Assembly: GCA_016200145.1 (NCBI GenBank)
Contig: JACQFH010000079.1
Location: 1-50,391 of the forward strand
Length of the DNA: 50,391 nt
Direction: 5' to 3'
From: Planctomycetia bacterium
GTDB taxonomy: Bacteria; Planctomycetota; Planctomycetia; Planctomycetales; Planctomycetaceae
Shown: one piece after another, positions 24,281 through 32,965 of the stretch
How positions within the stretch are numbered: the first letter of the stretch is position 1
How the letters are laid out: the number at the start of each line of letters is the position of its first letter
Notes under the pieces: model-generated
Told to the model about the DNA's origin: nothing
Databases searched by the model: none
What the model saw: only the letters and a program-made list of their open reading frames with translations
Translations under genes and position numbers: made by a program

Positions 24281-26086
24281 ATGGAGCATCCCGTTTTTGC
24301 AGCTTGGGAGTCGCAATTCGTGGCCGAACTGCCTCGGATCCTGGTTTACGGCGGAAAGAGCGAGCAGGCCGAATTGCTGGCGACGGCGTTGGAAGGCCGG
24401 TTCTTGCCGGTCCGGGCGCAGCGGATGGAAGATGCCCTCGAGCTGCTGCGCGGGAGAGACTTCGCAGGCGTCTGCCTGCTGAATTGCCAGACAGCCCAGT
24501 TCTGCGACGCGGCCCTGTTTCCGCAGGCGGGCGGCATTCTGTCGCAAGTTCCCGACGGGCTGGCGATCCTCGATGTGCGCCTCAAGATCCTCTGGACCAA
24601 CCGGCGGTTCGACGAGCTGAGCGGCGGACCTGAGTCGAAGGTCGGATTGGGGTTCTACGATGCGTTCGGCGCCCCCGAAATTCTCGGGCCTGATCTCAGC
24701 CCGTTCCATACCGCCCTGGGAACGGGGACGGCGGCCCGCAGCACCCTGCGGCTCGGCGAAAAGACGTACTTCCAGGTTCACGCCACGCCAATCACATCGG
24801 CCGAGTGTCCGATTCCCTCGTACCTGGTCGTTTCGGTCCGCGATGTGTCGGCCGAGGTTTTGCAGCAGCAGAAGCTGAGCGCGATTTATCAGGCCGGGCT
24901 GGAACTGGGGGATCTTTCGCCCTCCGAGCTGCTCGATATGAACGTGCAGGATCGGGTCGAGCTCGTCAAATCGCGAATCATCCACTACACGAAAGACCTG
25001 CTCGAATTCGAAACCGTCGAGATCCGGCTGCTCGACAAGGCCACGCAAAAGCTCGAACCGCTGCTGACCGTGGGCATGGTGCCGGAAGCCGAAACCCGCG
25101 AGCTATACGCCCGCCCGCAAGGGAACGGTGTCACAGGCTTTGTGGCCTCCACCGGCAAGAGCTACCTCTGCGAAGACACGACGAACGACCCCCTGTACCT
25201 GATCGGCGCGGCCAACGCCCGCAGTTCGCTGACGGTGCCGCTGATCCTGCATGATCAGATCCTGGGAACCTTCAACGTCGAAAGCACGCGGCCCGGGGCG
25301 TTCAACGAGAACGACCTGCAGTTCCTCGAGCTGTTCAGCCGGGAAGTGGCCGTGGCCCTCAACACCCTCGAGCTGCTGGTCGCCGAGAAGATGACGACCG
25401 CCGCCGAAAACACCGAAGCCATCCTGCGGGAAGTGGCCAACCCCGTCGACGAAATCCTGAACGACACGGCGTGGATTCTCGAGCGCTACATCGGACACGA
25501 CCCGAACGTGGGCGAGCGGCTGCAGCGGATTCTGAAGCACACGCGAGACATCCGGTCTCAGATCCACAAGGTGGGCGAGGCGAGTACGCCGCAGGGGACG
25601 AACGCCCCGTTGCCCCCGCGGTCTCAGCGGCCAAAGCTGCGGGGCAAGCGAATCCTGGTCGCCGATAACGACGAACTCGTCCGTCGCACCGCCCACGAGC
25701 TGCTCGGCCGCAACGGCTGCGAAGTCGAAACGGCGCACAACGGCGAAGAAACGCTGCTGATGGTTCGCAGTTTTCAGTACGACGTGGTGCTGGTCGACAT
25801 CCGCCTGCCCGACATGAGCGGGTACGACTGTTTCTGCCAGATCCGTGAGAGCCAGGAAAACATGCCGGTCATTCTGATGACGGGCTTTGGTTACGATCCG
25901 GGGCATTCGATCGTCAAGGCGCGGCAGCGGGGGCTCAAATCCGTGCTGTACAAGCCCTTTCGCGTCGAGCAATTGCTCGATGAAGTCGAAAAGACGGTCA
26001 ATCCCCACGGCGCGGCGATCGTGAATCAGGGGGACGCCGCGGGCACGACCGTGGCCGCCCCGACCAGCCAGTCGACGGCGTCGTAG
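24281..26086 (+). CDS. PAS-GAF-receiver signalling protein without kinase domain
   Basis: About 601 residues. Residues 15-75 form a receiver-like domain lacking a phosphoacceptor ('RILVYGGKSEQAELLATALE'); 85-200 a PAS domain ('VPDGLAILDVRLKILWTNRRFDEL'); 220-375 a GAF domain ('ARPQGNGVTGFVASTGKSYLCEDTTNDPLY'); 380-440 a helical hairpin resembling a DHp domain but with no phospho-His; 450-575 a complete receiver ('RILVADNDELVRR', 'VVLVDIRLPDMSGYD', 'ILMTGFG', 'LYKPF'). There is no HATPase domain, so it cannot autophosphorylate and presumably takes phosphate from another kinase. The start could also be the GTG at 24278 or 24320. Confidence 0.87.
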   Translation: MEHPVFAAWESQFVAELPRILVYGGKSEQAELLATALEGRFLPVRAQRMEDALELLRGRDFAGVCLLNCQTAQFCDAALFPQAGGILSQVPDGLAILDVRLKILWTNRRFDELSGGPESKVGLGFYDAFGAPEILGPDLSPFHTALGTGTAARSTLRLGEKTYFQVHATPITSAECPIPSYLVVSVRDVSAEVLQQQKLSAIYQAGLELGDLSPSELLDMNVQDRVELVKSRIIHYTKDLLEFETVEIRLLDKATQKLEPLLTVGMVPEAETRELYARPQGNGVTGFVASTGKSYLCEDTTNDPLYLIGAANARSSLTVPLILHDQILGTFNVESTRPGAFNENDLQFLELFSREVAVALNTLELLVAEKMTTAAENTEAILREVANPVDEILNDTAWILERYIGHDPNVGERLQRILKHTRDIRSQIHKVGEASTPQGTNAPLPPRSQRPKLRGKRILVADNDELVRRTAHELLGRNGCEVETAHNGEETLLMVRSFQYDVVLVDIRLPDMSGYDCFCQIRESQENMPVILMTGFGYDPGHSIVKARQRGLKSVLYKPFRVEQLLDEVEKTVNPHGAAIVNQGDAAGTTVAAPTSQSTAS

Positions 26087-26089
26087 GCA

Positions 26090-27556
26090 TCAGCGAACAA
26101 CGCGCGTGTCGGGCATCAGGCGCTCGAGTTCTTCGGCCCCCTTGGCACTGACCTGCGTTCCGAAGAGATACACCGCCTGCAATCGCTTCAGGCTGTGCAG
26201 GTGCGCCAGGCCCGCATCGGTGACGCGCGTGCGACGCAAGTCGAGCGTCACCAGCCCCGAGAGTTGCGCGATCTGGGGGAGGCCCGCGTCGGTGATTTGC
26301 GTGCCTTCCAGATTCACCTCTTTCAGGTTCGTCATTCCCGCCAGGCCCGCCAGGCCGGCATCGTCAACCTGGGTCTGGACGAGCAGCAGCGTTTCGAGCT
26401 GCCGCAACCCCGCGAGATGCGCCAGCCCGCGGCCGGCCACGCGCGTGTGCGCCAACTGCAGGACGCGGAGCGATTCGAGAGGCCGCAGATGCGCGAGGGC
26501 CGCGTCATCGACTCCCGTCCGTCGCAGATCGAGCATCTGCAGCGACTGCATCCCGCGCAGGTGGGCGAGCCCGGGGCCTTTGACCTGCGTGCCTTCCAGT
26601 TCCAGAAGTTCCAGGCTGGTCAGCCCAGCCAGGTGGGCCATTCCTGCGTCGGTGATCTGGGTGTAGTCGAGGTTCAGCGATTTCAGCCCGGTCATCCCCG
26701 CCAGCGGCGCCAAACCCTCGTCGACGAGCGTGGCCTTCGTCATGCGAAGCGCCTTGATCTCGTCGTCGCCGCGAGGGCGCAGGTGGATCCTGCCTCCCAG
26801 ACGCTCGAGCGACTGGTATTTTTCGTACTGCAGGCGCTGTGCGCTTGTCAGCGCGCGGGCCAGTGACTTCGCAAACATCGATCCCTCGCCGAATGGACCG
26901 ACTTCCAGCAAGTCGCGCAGCGCCTGGGCCTGGCGGATCACGTCTCCCGCAACTCCTTGCCAGGCTCCGTCGTCGAGCAACTCGCATTTGCGCTTTTGTA
27001 TGCGAATCTGTTCGAGCAGGTGTTTGATGTCGCCGCGACCGGCGAGCTGGAGCTTCTGTTTCTGAATTTCGGCCAGACTGCACACGAGGTCTGCCGTCGA
27101 TAATCGCGCCTGCAGCAGAAACTCGAGCTGGTTGCCGGCCGCGCCGAACGCGTCGCCCTGATAGCCCCCGAAGACCGTTTTTGCAAATGAAACTTGCGCC
27201 TGGCCCATCGGGACAGGCACCGGGCGCGGCACGCCGGGCTCGGGCACGACGGCATCACCCGGCAGGTCGTCGAAATCATCATCGGAGTTTGGCTCGGCGT
27301 CGGCAGGTCGACGTTGCCTTTCGGCCTGCGCCTTCTGCAATGCCGCCTGCCGGGCCTTCTGGGCTTCGAGCACCTGCTCGGCCTTGATGCGCTCGAGCTG
27401 CAAGCGCTGCTGAGCGTCGTCGGCCGGCTTGCGATCGGGATTGTCGGCGATCGCAGTCGACGAAAACGCGGCAACCATCAGCGACCAGCCCACGGCAGCG
27501 ATCGCCAGCCATGTCGTACGCGTCCGCATAAGTGCGTATTTCGCCGTCATCCCCAT
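26090..27556 (-). CDS. Secreted leucine-rich-repeat protein
   Basis: 488 residues. The ATG at 27556 has a GAGGA ribosome site 7 nt upstream. The N-terminus is a signal peptide ('TWLAIAAVGWSLMVAAFSSTAIA'), followed by a Lys/Gln/Arg coiled-coil stretch, a Pro-rich linker, an all-alpha middle with a long 'VCSLAEIQKQKLQLAG' type segment, then about nine LRRs from residue 255 to the end, each of the form 'GLAHLAGLRQLETLLLVQTQVDDA' (24-residue units, GALA/RI-like). Such secreted LRR proteins are common in planctomycetes; ligands are unknown. It converges on the signalling gene with a 3-bp gap. Confidence 0.86.
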   Translation of the reverse strand: MGMTAKYALMRTRTTWLAIAAVGWSLMVAAFSSTAIADNPDRKPADDAQQRLQLERIKAEQVLEAQKARQAALQKAQAERQRRPADAEPNSDDDFDDLPGDAVVPEPGVPRPVPVPMGQAQVSFAKTVFGGYQGDAFGAAGNQLEFLLQARLSTADLVCSLAEIQKQKLQLAGRGDIKHLLEQIRIQKRKCELLDDGAWQGVAGDVIRQAQALRDLLEVGPFGEGSMFAKSLARALTSAQRLQYEKYQSLERLGGRIHLRPRGDDEIKALRMTKATLVDEGLAPLAGMTGLKSLNLDYTQITDAGMAHLAGLTSLELLELEGTQVKGPGLAHLRGMQSLQMLDLRRTGVDDAALAHLRPLESLRVLQLAHTRVAGRGLAHLAGLRQLETLLLVQTQVDDAGLAGLAGMTNLKEVNLEGTQITDAGLPQIAQLSGLVTLDLRRTRVTDAGLAHLHSLKRLQAVYLFGTQVSAKGAEELERLMPDTRVVR

Positions 27557-27768
27557 TCCAATTTCCTCGTAGCCGAACTCGCCAGAGTTCGGGGATCGTG
27601 CAAATCCAGCTTACCGCCCTTGCGTCGCAAGGTGAAGTTCAACTCGCAAGCGAGGATGGAGGCTAGAACTGAGTACTCAGTACTCAGTATTCCGCACTCC
27701 GAATTCCGCACTCCGCATTTCATCATCTCCTCTCTCGCGCAGCGCCGCGTTTGTGCTAGATTAGCCGC

Positions 27769-29643
27769 ATGGACGTGTCGACCCGGCAGAATACCACGAT
27801 CCCCTTTGCCGCCTGCGCTGCAGAAGTGCGGCGGCTGGCCGCTGCTCTTGCGGCCCTCGAACAGTCGTCGGCCGTCTTGCAGATCCCGCAATTGTCCGGG
27901 CGCGAATGGTACGAGTCGCTGCGGCGCAAGTTGATTCCGCAGCTTGCCGACGAGCCCTACATCGTGGCGGCGGTTGTGGGGGGCACGAATATCGGCAAGA
28001 GCGTGGTCTTCAATCACCTCGCCGGCGGCCGCATCAGCGCCTCGAGCCCCCTGGCCTCGGGGACCAGGCACCCCGTGTGCCTGGTTCCGGCCGGTTTCGA
28101 AACGCGGCACGATCTGTCATCCGTCTTTCAGGGGTTTTCGCTGTCCGCGTGGACCGAGCCCGATGCCGCGCTCGAGGACTGCCCCGAGCACCGCCTGTTC
28201 TGGAAGTCGAGTCCCGAACTTCCTCCGAATTTGCTCGTCCTCGACAGCCCCGATATCGACAGCGACGCCGAAATCAATTGGCTGCGGGCCGACCACCTGC
28301 GGCACTGCGCCGACGTGCTCGTCGCCGTCCTCACGCAGCAGAAGTACAACGACGCGGCCGTCAAGCGGTTCTTTCGCAAGGCGGCAGGAGAAGACAAGGC
28401 GGTGATCGTCGTCTTCAACCAGTGCCAGCTCCCCGAAGACGAGCAGTTCTGGCCGCTGTGGCTCGACACGTTCTCGCGCGAGACCGGCGTCGTGCCCGAT
28501 CTCTTGTACATCGCGCCCAACGACCGCCGCGCCGCGGAATCCAATCGGCTGCCTTTCTACGAACGCCCCTGGCCTCCGGGAGCGAACGGCCAGGCCAGCG
28601 CCGATTCGGCCCCGCACGACCTGGCCCGCGACCTCTCGGGAATGCGATTCCACGAAATCAAGTTCCGCACGCTCCGCGGCGCGCTGGCCCAGTTGCTTTC
28701 GCCGCAGGAGGGCGCGCCGGCTTATCTGGACGAGGTGCGCCTGCGCAGCGCGTCGTTTCAGGACGCCGCCCGGCTGCTCTCGAAGCAGGAGCTGATCCGC
28801 ATCGACAACTGGCCCGCCGCGCCGGTGAATCTCGTCGTCACTCACATTCGCGAATGGTGGCGCACCCACCGCTCGGGCTGGACGAGAACGATCCACGACG
28901 TGTACGGCACGCTGGGGTCGGGCCTGCTCTGGCCCTTCCGCTGGGCGAAGCAGAAAATCTCCGGCGAGGCGCCCGATCCGCGCGTGGCCTATCGCGAGTC
29001 GGAACGCAAGATCATGCTGCTGGCGATCGACACGCTGTACTCCGAGCTGACGCGCTTGAGCCAGCTCGGGAACGACCTCTTGCGGCCGCGGCTCGAGGCG
29101 CTGCTGGCCGGCGCGTCGCGGGCCGAATTGCTGGCGAAACTTGCCGCCGCGCTCGAAGCGCTCGACGTCGATCAGGAGCTGAGCCGCGTCGTCGGCGCTC
29201 AGATGCAGCTCTTCCGCGAGGAGAATCCCAGCACGTTCGGCATGTTCCGCAAGCTCGATGCGATGGCCGCCGCCTTCCGGCCGATGACGTCGGTCGTGTC
29301 GTTCGCGTACGGCGGCGTGGCCGGCGACGCTGTCGTCACGAGCATGGCCCACTCGATGGCCATTCGCATCATGGGGGACATCGGACTGGGGACCGGGGCC
29401 GTCGTCGTGGGCGAGACCGCGCTGTTGAGCACGGCCGGCGGCCTGCGCCTGCTGGAAGCCCGCTTCCGCCAGTTGCAGGCGTCGTTCACGACGCAGCGCG
29501 CCATGTGGTTCGCCGAGTTCCTGCATCAGAACATCCTGGGCGACCTGCACGCCGAACTTTCCACCGCTGCCGGCGTCACCGACACAGCGCCCTTCGCCGA
29601 AGTTGCCTCCAGCCTCGCCCAGCTCAACGAGCTGCTGACGTAG
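27769..29643 (+). CDS. Dynamin-like/GTPase-domain protein
   Basis: 624 residues. A P-loop GTPase: G1 'GGTNIGKSVVFNHLAGG' at about 71-87, a likely G2 Thr in 'LASGTRHPVC', G3 'LVLDSPDIDSDAE', and a degenerate G4 'VIVFNQCQLPED' in place of N/TKxD. The remaining 350 residues are helical with membrane-associating character ('GGVAGDAVVTSMAHSMAIRIMGDIGLGTGAVVVGETALL' type). Overall it resembles bacterial dynamin/YcjX-like stand-alone GTPases. No signal peptide. It starts with ATG in an open promoter region after an interspersed repeat. Confidence 0.8.
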   Translation: MDVSTRQNTTIPFAACAAEVRRLAAALAALEQSSAVLQIPQLSGREWYESLRRKLIPQLADEPYIVAAVVGGTNIGKSVVFNHLAGGRISASSPLASGTRHPVCLVPAGFETRHDLSSVFQGFSLSAWTEPDAALEDCPEHRLFWKSSPELPPNLLVLDSPDIDSDAEINWLRADHLRHCADVLVAVLTQQKYNDAAVKRFFRKAAGEDKAVIVVFNQCQLPEDEQFWPLWLDTFSRETGVVPDLLYIAPNDRRAAESNRLPFYERPWPPGANGQASADSAPHDLARDLSGMRFHEIKFRTLRGALAQLLSPQEGAPAYLDEVRLRSASFQDAARLLSKQELIRIDNWPAAPVNLVVTHIREWWRTHRSGWTRTIHDVYGTLGSGLLWPFRWAKQKISGEAPDPRVAYRESERKIMLLAIDTLYSELTRLSQLGNDLLRPRLEALLAGASRAELLAKLAAALEALDVDQELSRVVGAQMQLFREENPSTFGMFRKLDAMAAAFRPMTSVVSFAYGGVAGDAVVTSMAHSMAIRIMGDIGLGTGAVVVGETALLSTAGGLRLLEARFRQLQASFTTQRAMWFAEFLHQNILGDLHAELSTAAGVTDTAPFAEVASSLAQLNELLT

Positions 29644-29662
29644 CGGCGCAAGCAAGAATTCT

Positions 29663-29718
29663 GCGAGCCGGGGGACGGGTACCAATTCGATGAGAATTGG
29701 TCGCCCCCGGGTGCGTCC
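29663..29718. repeat. Palindrome family A, long form, copy 6
   Basis: GCGAGCCGGGGG...CCCCCGGGTGCGTCC, in which the loop holds ACCAATTC-GATGA-GAATTGGT, an inner perfect 8-bp inverted repeat. It matches the long copy at 19,360-19,414 in reverse orientation. It lies 20 bp after the GTPase stop. Confidence 0.72.
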
Positions 29719-29821
29719 GTCGGTCCCTGGGCGTCGATGGGGAGAGGCGAGAAACGAGAGATTGTCGTAACTGAGTACAGGGCACTCTCTGCTCGCACGT
29801 GATGCATGCCCATTAACCGAC

Positions 29822-29854
29822 GCAGCCACCGGGGGGCTCACGTCCCCGGCTCGC
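29822..29854. repeat. Palindrome family A, copy 7 (degenerate)
   Basis: GCCACCGGGGGGCTCACGTCCCCGGCTCGC. It overlaps the last codons of the small membrane protein gene that ends at 29838, so it supplies that gene's C-terminal residues 'PSEPGT'. Confidence 0.6.
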
Positions 29855-30074
29855 TCGGCCGCTCTTCCCCGTGCCGATTCGTGCGCCGCACAATGATCCA
29901 GATGACGGCGGCCCCCAGAAACGGGCCGGCCGCCGCGACGACCACCGCCATCACGACACCCAGCAGCGACCAGGCTTCCCCGCCGAGCGTCCAGATTGCG
30001 CCGACGACGATCAGACAGTACACGAACGACGCGAACAACAGCCACGCCACGGGTGAGATTACGCGCTTGCCCAT
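29838..30074 (-). CDS. Small two-helix membrane protein
   Basis: 78 residues, two transmembrane helices ('PVAWLLFASFVYCLIVVGAIW' and 'LLGVVMAVVVAAAGPFLGAAVIWIIV'), with a positively charged C-terminal tail ('RRTNRHGEE'). No family recognised. The ribosome site is weak, but the hydrophobic pattern and low shadow-likeness favour a real gene. It starts 30 bp downstream of the conserved hypothetical gene at 30105 and may be co-transcribed with it. Confidence 0.55.
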   Translation of the reverse strand: MGKRVISPVAWLLFASFVYCLIVVGAIWTLGGEAWSLLGVVMAVVVAAAGPFLGAAVIWIIVRRTNRHGEERPSEPGT

Positions 30075-30104
30075 GCACCGATTGTACGTTGGCCCTGCGC
30101 AGGC

Positions 30105-30872
30105 TCAAACCAGAACGTCCTCGTTCTTCTGCTTTCCGCGGATTCCGCGCTTGTAGCAATGGTTCCCGGCGTCGACGATGCCTTCGGTCTTGTCGACTTT
30201 CAGGAATTGCCCGGCCAGTCGCATCGATTCCGCCCAGTCCATCATCGAATGCGTCTGGCCGTCGGAGACCTGACAGTACAGGATGTGGTCGAAGTCAGCC
30301 CGCTCGTGGACCTTGCCGTCGTGAATGTGCACCGTGGGAAAAAAGAGTTTCGCCGGCTCGGCCCGCGGGAACTCGAACGCCATCGGGTGGACCTTCTGCT
30401 GCTTCTTGGCCTCTCCCTCTTTGAGCTTGAAGACCGCAAAGCCGTAATCGCGGTAGCGCGGAAGCTGATCCCACGCGGCGTCGGGAAGCCGGAAGCGCTC
30501 GTCGAGCCGGGAAAAGTCTTTGATGGACGGCACAAACGAGGCGCCGAAATCCCCCACTTCGACGACTGGCAGCGGTTTGCTCTTTTCGGCCAGCGAGCCG
30601 ACCCCGCCGGTCGACCGACTGGCGACGGCCGCCTTCGGCTGGGGAAAACCCCGCGGCATGTCGTCGAAGAATGTCGCATAGCCCTTCAGGCTGATGAATC
30701 GCACGGCGTCGTCGGGCGACTCTTTGGGCACGGGGATCGGCAGGATCATCGCCAGGTCCTCTTTTGTCTGAATCTTCATGCTGTACACGACAAACTGCCG
30801 GTTCTCTTTCGAGCTGCGGGCGAAAATGTTCGTGTTGGACACGTGTTCCACGTTGCGTGAGAAGCAGCACAT
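30105..30872 (-). CDS. Conserved hypothetical protein
   Basis: 255 residues. The ATG at 30872 has an AAGGAA ribosome site 6 nt upstream. No signal peptide or membrane helix. Readable features are 'VVYSMKIQTKEDLAMILPIPVP', 'FISLKGYATFFDDMPRGFP' and 'MAFEFPRAEPAKLFFPTVHIHDGKVHERADFDHILYCQV', which has a His/Asp-rich cluster. This looks like a globular enzyme or binding protein conserved in other bacteria, but I do not recognise a named family. Confidence 0.75.
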   Translation of the reverse strand: MCCFSRNVEHVSNTNIFARSSKENRQFVVYSMKIQTKEDLAMILPIPVPKESPDDAVRFISLKGYATFFDDMPRGFPQPKAAVASRSTGGVGSLAEKSKPLPVVEVGDFGASFVPSIKDFSRLDERFRLPDAAWDQLPRYRDYGFAVFKLKEGEAKKQQKVHPMAFEFPRAEPAKLFFPTVHIHDGKVHERADFDHILYCQVSDGQTHSMMDWAESMRLAGQFLKVDKTEGIVDAGNHCYKRGIRGKQKNEDVLV

Positions 30873-30987
30873 GTTTATTTCCTTTCAGAATTGATGTCAC
30901 GGTCCGCCACGACGCAGCGGACAGGAGCTTGGCGTTGGGCGCAATTGAGACGAGATGAATCGTCAGAAGGTTCCTTTCGTTCCTAGT

Positions 30988-31488
30988 TTAGAAATCGGGA
31001 TGCCTGCACTCGAGGTCTTTCAGCATTATTACCAGCGAATCGAGCGACTCGCCCGCTGAATAGGTCTTCGCCATTTGCGGATCCGTCGGGCGAAACTGTA
31101 GATAACTCTGCGCCCGGGGAGCATGCCGAACGTACGCGTCCCAGACCTTGTCGACAGTGCCCAGCGTGACAGGTTCGCGAAGCATCGATTCAACTTCTCG
31201 CACGAACGGTTCCCGCTGCTCTTCAGGGAAATAGCTTGGCCCGCCATAGTTTCCGTGCAGGTTGAGCGTCCAAAACACGCATAGCGCCCAGGCTTCGGGC
31301 GTCACGTCGTCGGGGCGCTGCGGAGCGAGTCGCAAAATCAGGATCTGAACATGCTCATGCCAACGACGGTGGACGTGAGCCTTGTACATCAGCCAGGAAA
31401 ACGTCGCCGCGTAGGACCCGACCGACATCCCAACGATGATCAGGACCGTCTTGAACCATCGCCGATAAACATTGGCCTTGGTTTCCAT
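30988..31488 (-). CDS. Membrane-anchored hypothetical protein
   Basis: 166 residues. An N-terminal basic patch ('YRRWFK') precedes one transmembrane helix ('TVLIIVGMSVGSYAATFSWLMY'), and a soluble helical C-terminal domain follows ('WALCVFWTLNLHGNYGG', 'VESMLREPVTLGTVDKVWDAYVRHAP'). No family recognised. GC content is lower than in flanking housekeeping genes, a possible sign of a recent arrival. Confidence 0.6.
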   Translation of the reverse strand: METKANVYRRWFKTVLIIVGMSVGSYAATFSWLMYKAHVHRRWHEHVQILILRLAPQRPDDVTPEAWALCVFWTLNLHGNYGGPSYFPEEQREPFVREVESMLREPVTLGTVDKVWDAYVRHAPRAQSYLQFRPTDPQMAKTYSAGESLDSLVIMLKDLECRHPDF

Positions 31489-31708
31489 GAGCGAATCTGC
31501 GGTACCAAACTTTGAGATTCGCGACCCGCCAGCTTGTTGAAAAACGCGATTGACGCAGAGCCGCGCCCGTCAGGAAGCGGTTTTTCTCCGGATTGCAATG
31601 CATCAGACCGCTCCCTTACGGTCGCGGCTCATTCTTCAACGGACTGCTGCGAGGCCGTCTTGGGAATTCTGGCAGGCTCAAAATGCCAGCCGTGCTGACT
31701 TCCGTGAA

Positions 31709-32293
31709 TCAGTCTCCGAATTCGCCCTTCGCCAGCTTTTCGTAGAGCGCGTCTCTGGCCGTGCCTCCCGGCAGGGTCTTGGCAAGTTTCACTGCGGATT
31801 CCACCTGATGTGCTCGTGCCAGAAGCAGCACGGCTTTATGAATCAGCGTTTCTTTGGCAGTACCCCCCGCGAGTTTGTCGAGGCATTTTGTGAGAACGTT
31901 TGCGTCGCCAGCCCGCGCGGCATCCTCGGCCAGCTTGTAAAAGAGACCGTCTTTCGTTGTCCCGCCGGCGAGTTGCGAAGCCGCTTCGAAGCGGGCGGAA
32001 AAGCCTCCCTTGTCGGCAGTTGGCGACGTCGATTTGCCCGGCGCATGTTCCTTGAGCAGCGCGACATCCTTTTTCACGACTTCGAGTTCGGCCCGCATCG
32101 ACGCCACGTCGTGACGCAGCTTGTCGCTTTCATCCCTTGACGATTGATTCGCCGCGTTTGCGGCTGGCCCCTGGGCCGATTGCGCTGCGGCCGGGCTTGC
32201 CGTCCCGGCTGCATTCTGATTGCAGCCGCTCAACCAAATGACCGCGAGCCACACCGCGCCGATGGAACGGACGAAATGCGAAGTGTCGCTCAT
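31709..32293 (-). CDS. Putative lipoprotein with coiled coil
   Basis: 194 residues from the ATG at 32293. The N-terminus 'SIGAVWLAVIWLSGC' ends in a good lipobox (LSGC), so it is predicted to be lipidated. A low-complexity Ala/Gln/Ser linker follows, then a coiled coil ('DKLRHDVASMRAELEVVKKDVALLKEH'), then three similar units of about 35 residues with pattern 'LAGGTTKDGLFYKLAEDAARAGDANVLTKCLDK', resembling short helical repeats. The start codon sits at a tandem 20-bp duplication (32,289-32,328). Confidence 0.68.
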   Translation of the reverse strand: MSDTSHFVRSIGAVWLAVIWLSGCNQNAAGTASPAAAQSAQGPAANAANQSSRDESDKLRHDVASMRAELEVVKKDVALLKEHAPGKSTSPTADKGGFSARFEAASQLAGGTTKDGLFYKLAEDAARAGDANVLTKCLDKLAGGTAKETLIHKAVLLLARAHQVESAVKLAKTLPGGTARDALYEKLAKGEFGD

Positions 32294-32328
32294 CGGAAAT
32301 CCCAGTTGCTCATCGGAAATCCCAGTTG
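32289..32328. repeat. Tandem 20-bp direct repeat
   Basis: The unit CTCATCGGAAATCCCAGTTG occurs twice in perfect tandem, covering the start codon and 5' leader of the lipoprotein gene on the minus strand. It duplicates the initiation region (each unit carries a CAT, that is ATG on the minus strand). Confidence 0.7.
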
Positions 32329-32484
32329 TAGGAGGAATTCGTCGTCCAGGAGCGGCCCACGCCGTTCGGCAGGCCGATCGAGTGAATGCATTGTGGATGC
32401 ATTGCGATGCGAGCGTCAAGCCGGCCAGATTGCGATCGGATCAACCATTCGCCGGTTGATTGTCGTGTGTTCAGCGACGACGTC

Positions 32485-32775
32485 CTATTGCAGTTGCTGC
32501 ACGATCTTCTTCGCGATCCCGCCCGATCCATCGGTGGCGACGTGCCAAAGCTCTCCGCTCGCCGTGTCCACGATGTAGCAGCCACGACTGCCGGGTCCGA
32601 CTTGATTGCCGTGTCCCCACGCAGAAATTTGGAACCGTCCCACTTGCTTCGGTAGCGAGACCGTTCCGCCGGGAGCTTGCGCTTGTGCAACTGACTGTCG
32701 TTCTGCACCGCCTGCGGCGAAGCCGACCGCCAGACCGACAAGCAGCAGCACGATTGACCAGTGACTCGATTTCAT
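32485..32775 (-). CDS. Small secreted protein
   Basis: 96 residues from the ATG at 32775, with an AGGAA ribosome site. Signal peptide ('HWSIVLLLVGLAVGFAAGG'), then a compact beta-like domain: 'VGRFQISAWGHGNQVGPGSRGCYIVDTASGELWHVATDGS', which reads like one propeller or WD-like strand set, and a helix at the end ('IAKKIVQQL'). No family name. The open frame extends to 32862 but the internal ATG gives the signal peptide. Confidence 0.68.
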   Translation of the reverse strand: MKSSHWSIVLLLVGLAVGFAAGGAERQSVAQAQAPGGTVSLPKQVGRFQISAWGHGNQVGPGSRGCYIVDTASGELWHVATDGSGGIAKKIVQQLQ

Positions 32776-32965
32776 AGCAGCGTTCCTTTCATTTGCAGGA
32801 AAATTCTGGCGCTGCGTGGCGCCATCCAATGAAATTCGCGACGGACGAGCCATTTCGAGCATTCTGCGAGCTCACATTCTACTTCACGCTGATTCAGTTT
32901 CGCTCTTCGACCTAAAACCGGCGGAGTTGCAGAACGGCCGCAAATCGCTACGATGACGGTCACTC

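Noticed and set aside
28117-30159. A 680-residue minus-strand open frame across the GTPase gene
   Set aside because: Arg/Val/Asp-rich antisense shadow typical of GC-rich genes; the plus-strand GTPase has motifs in order.
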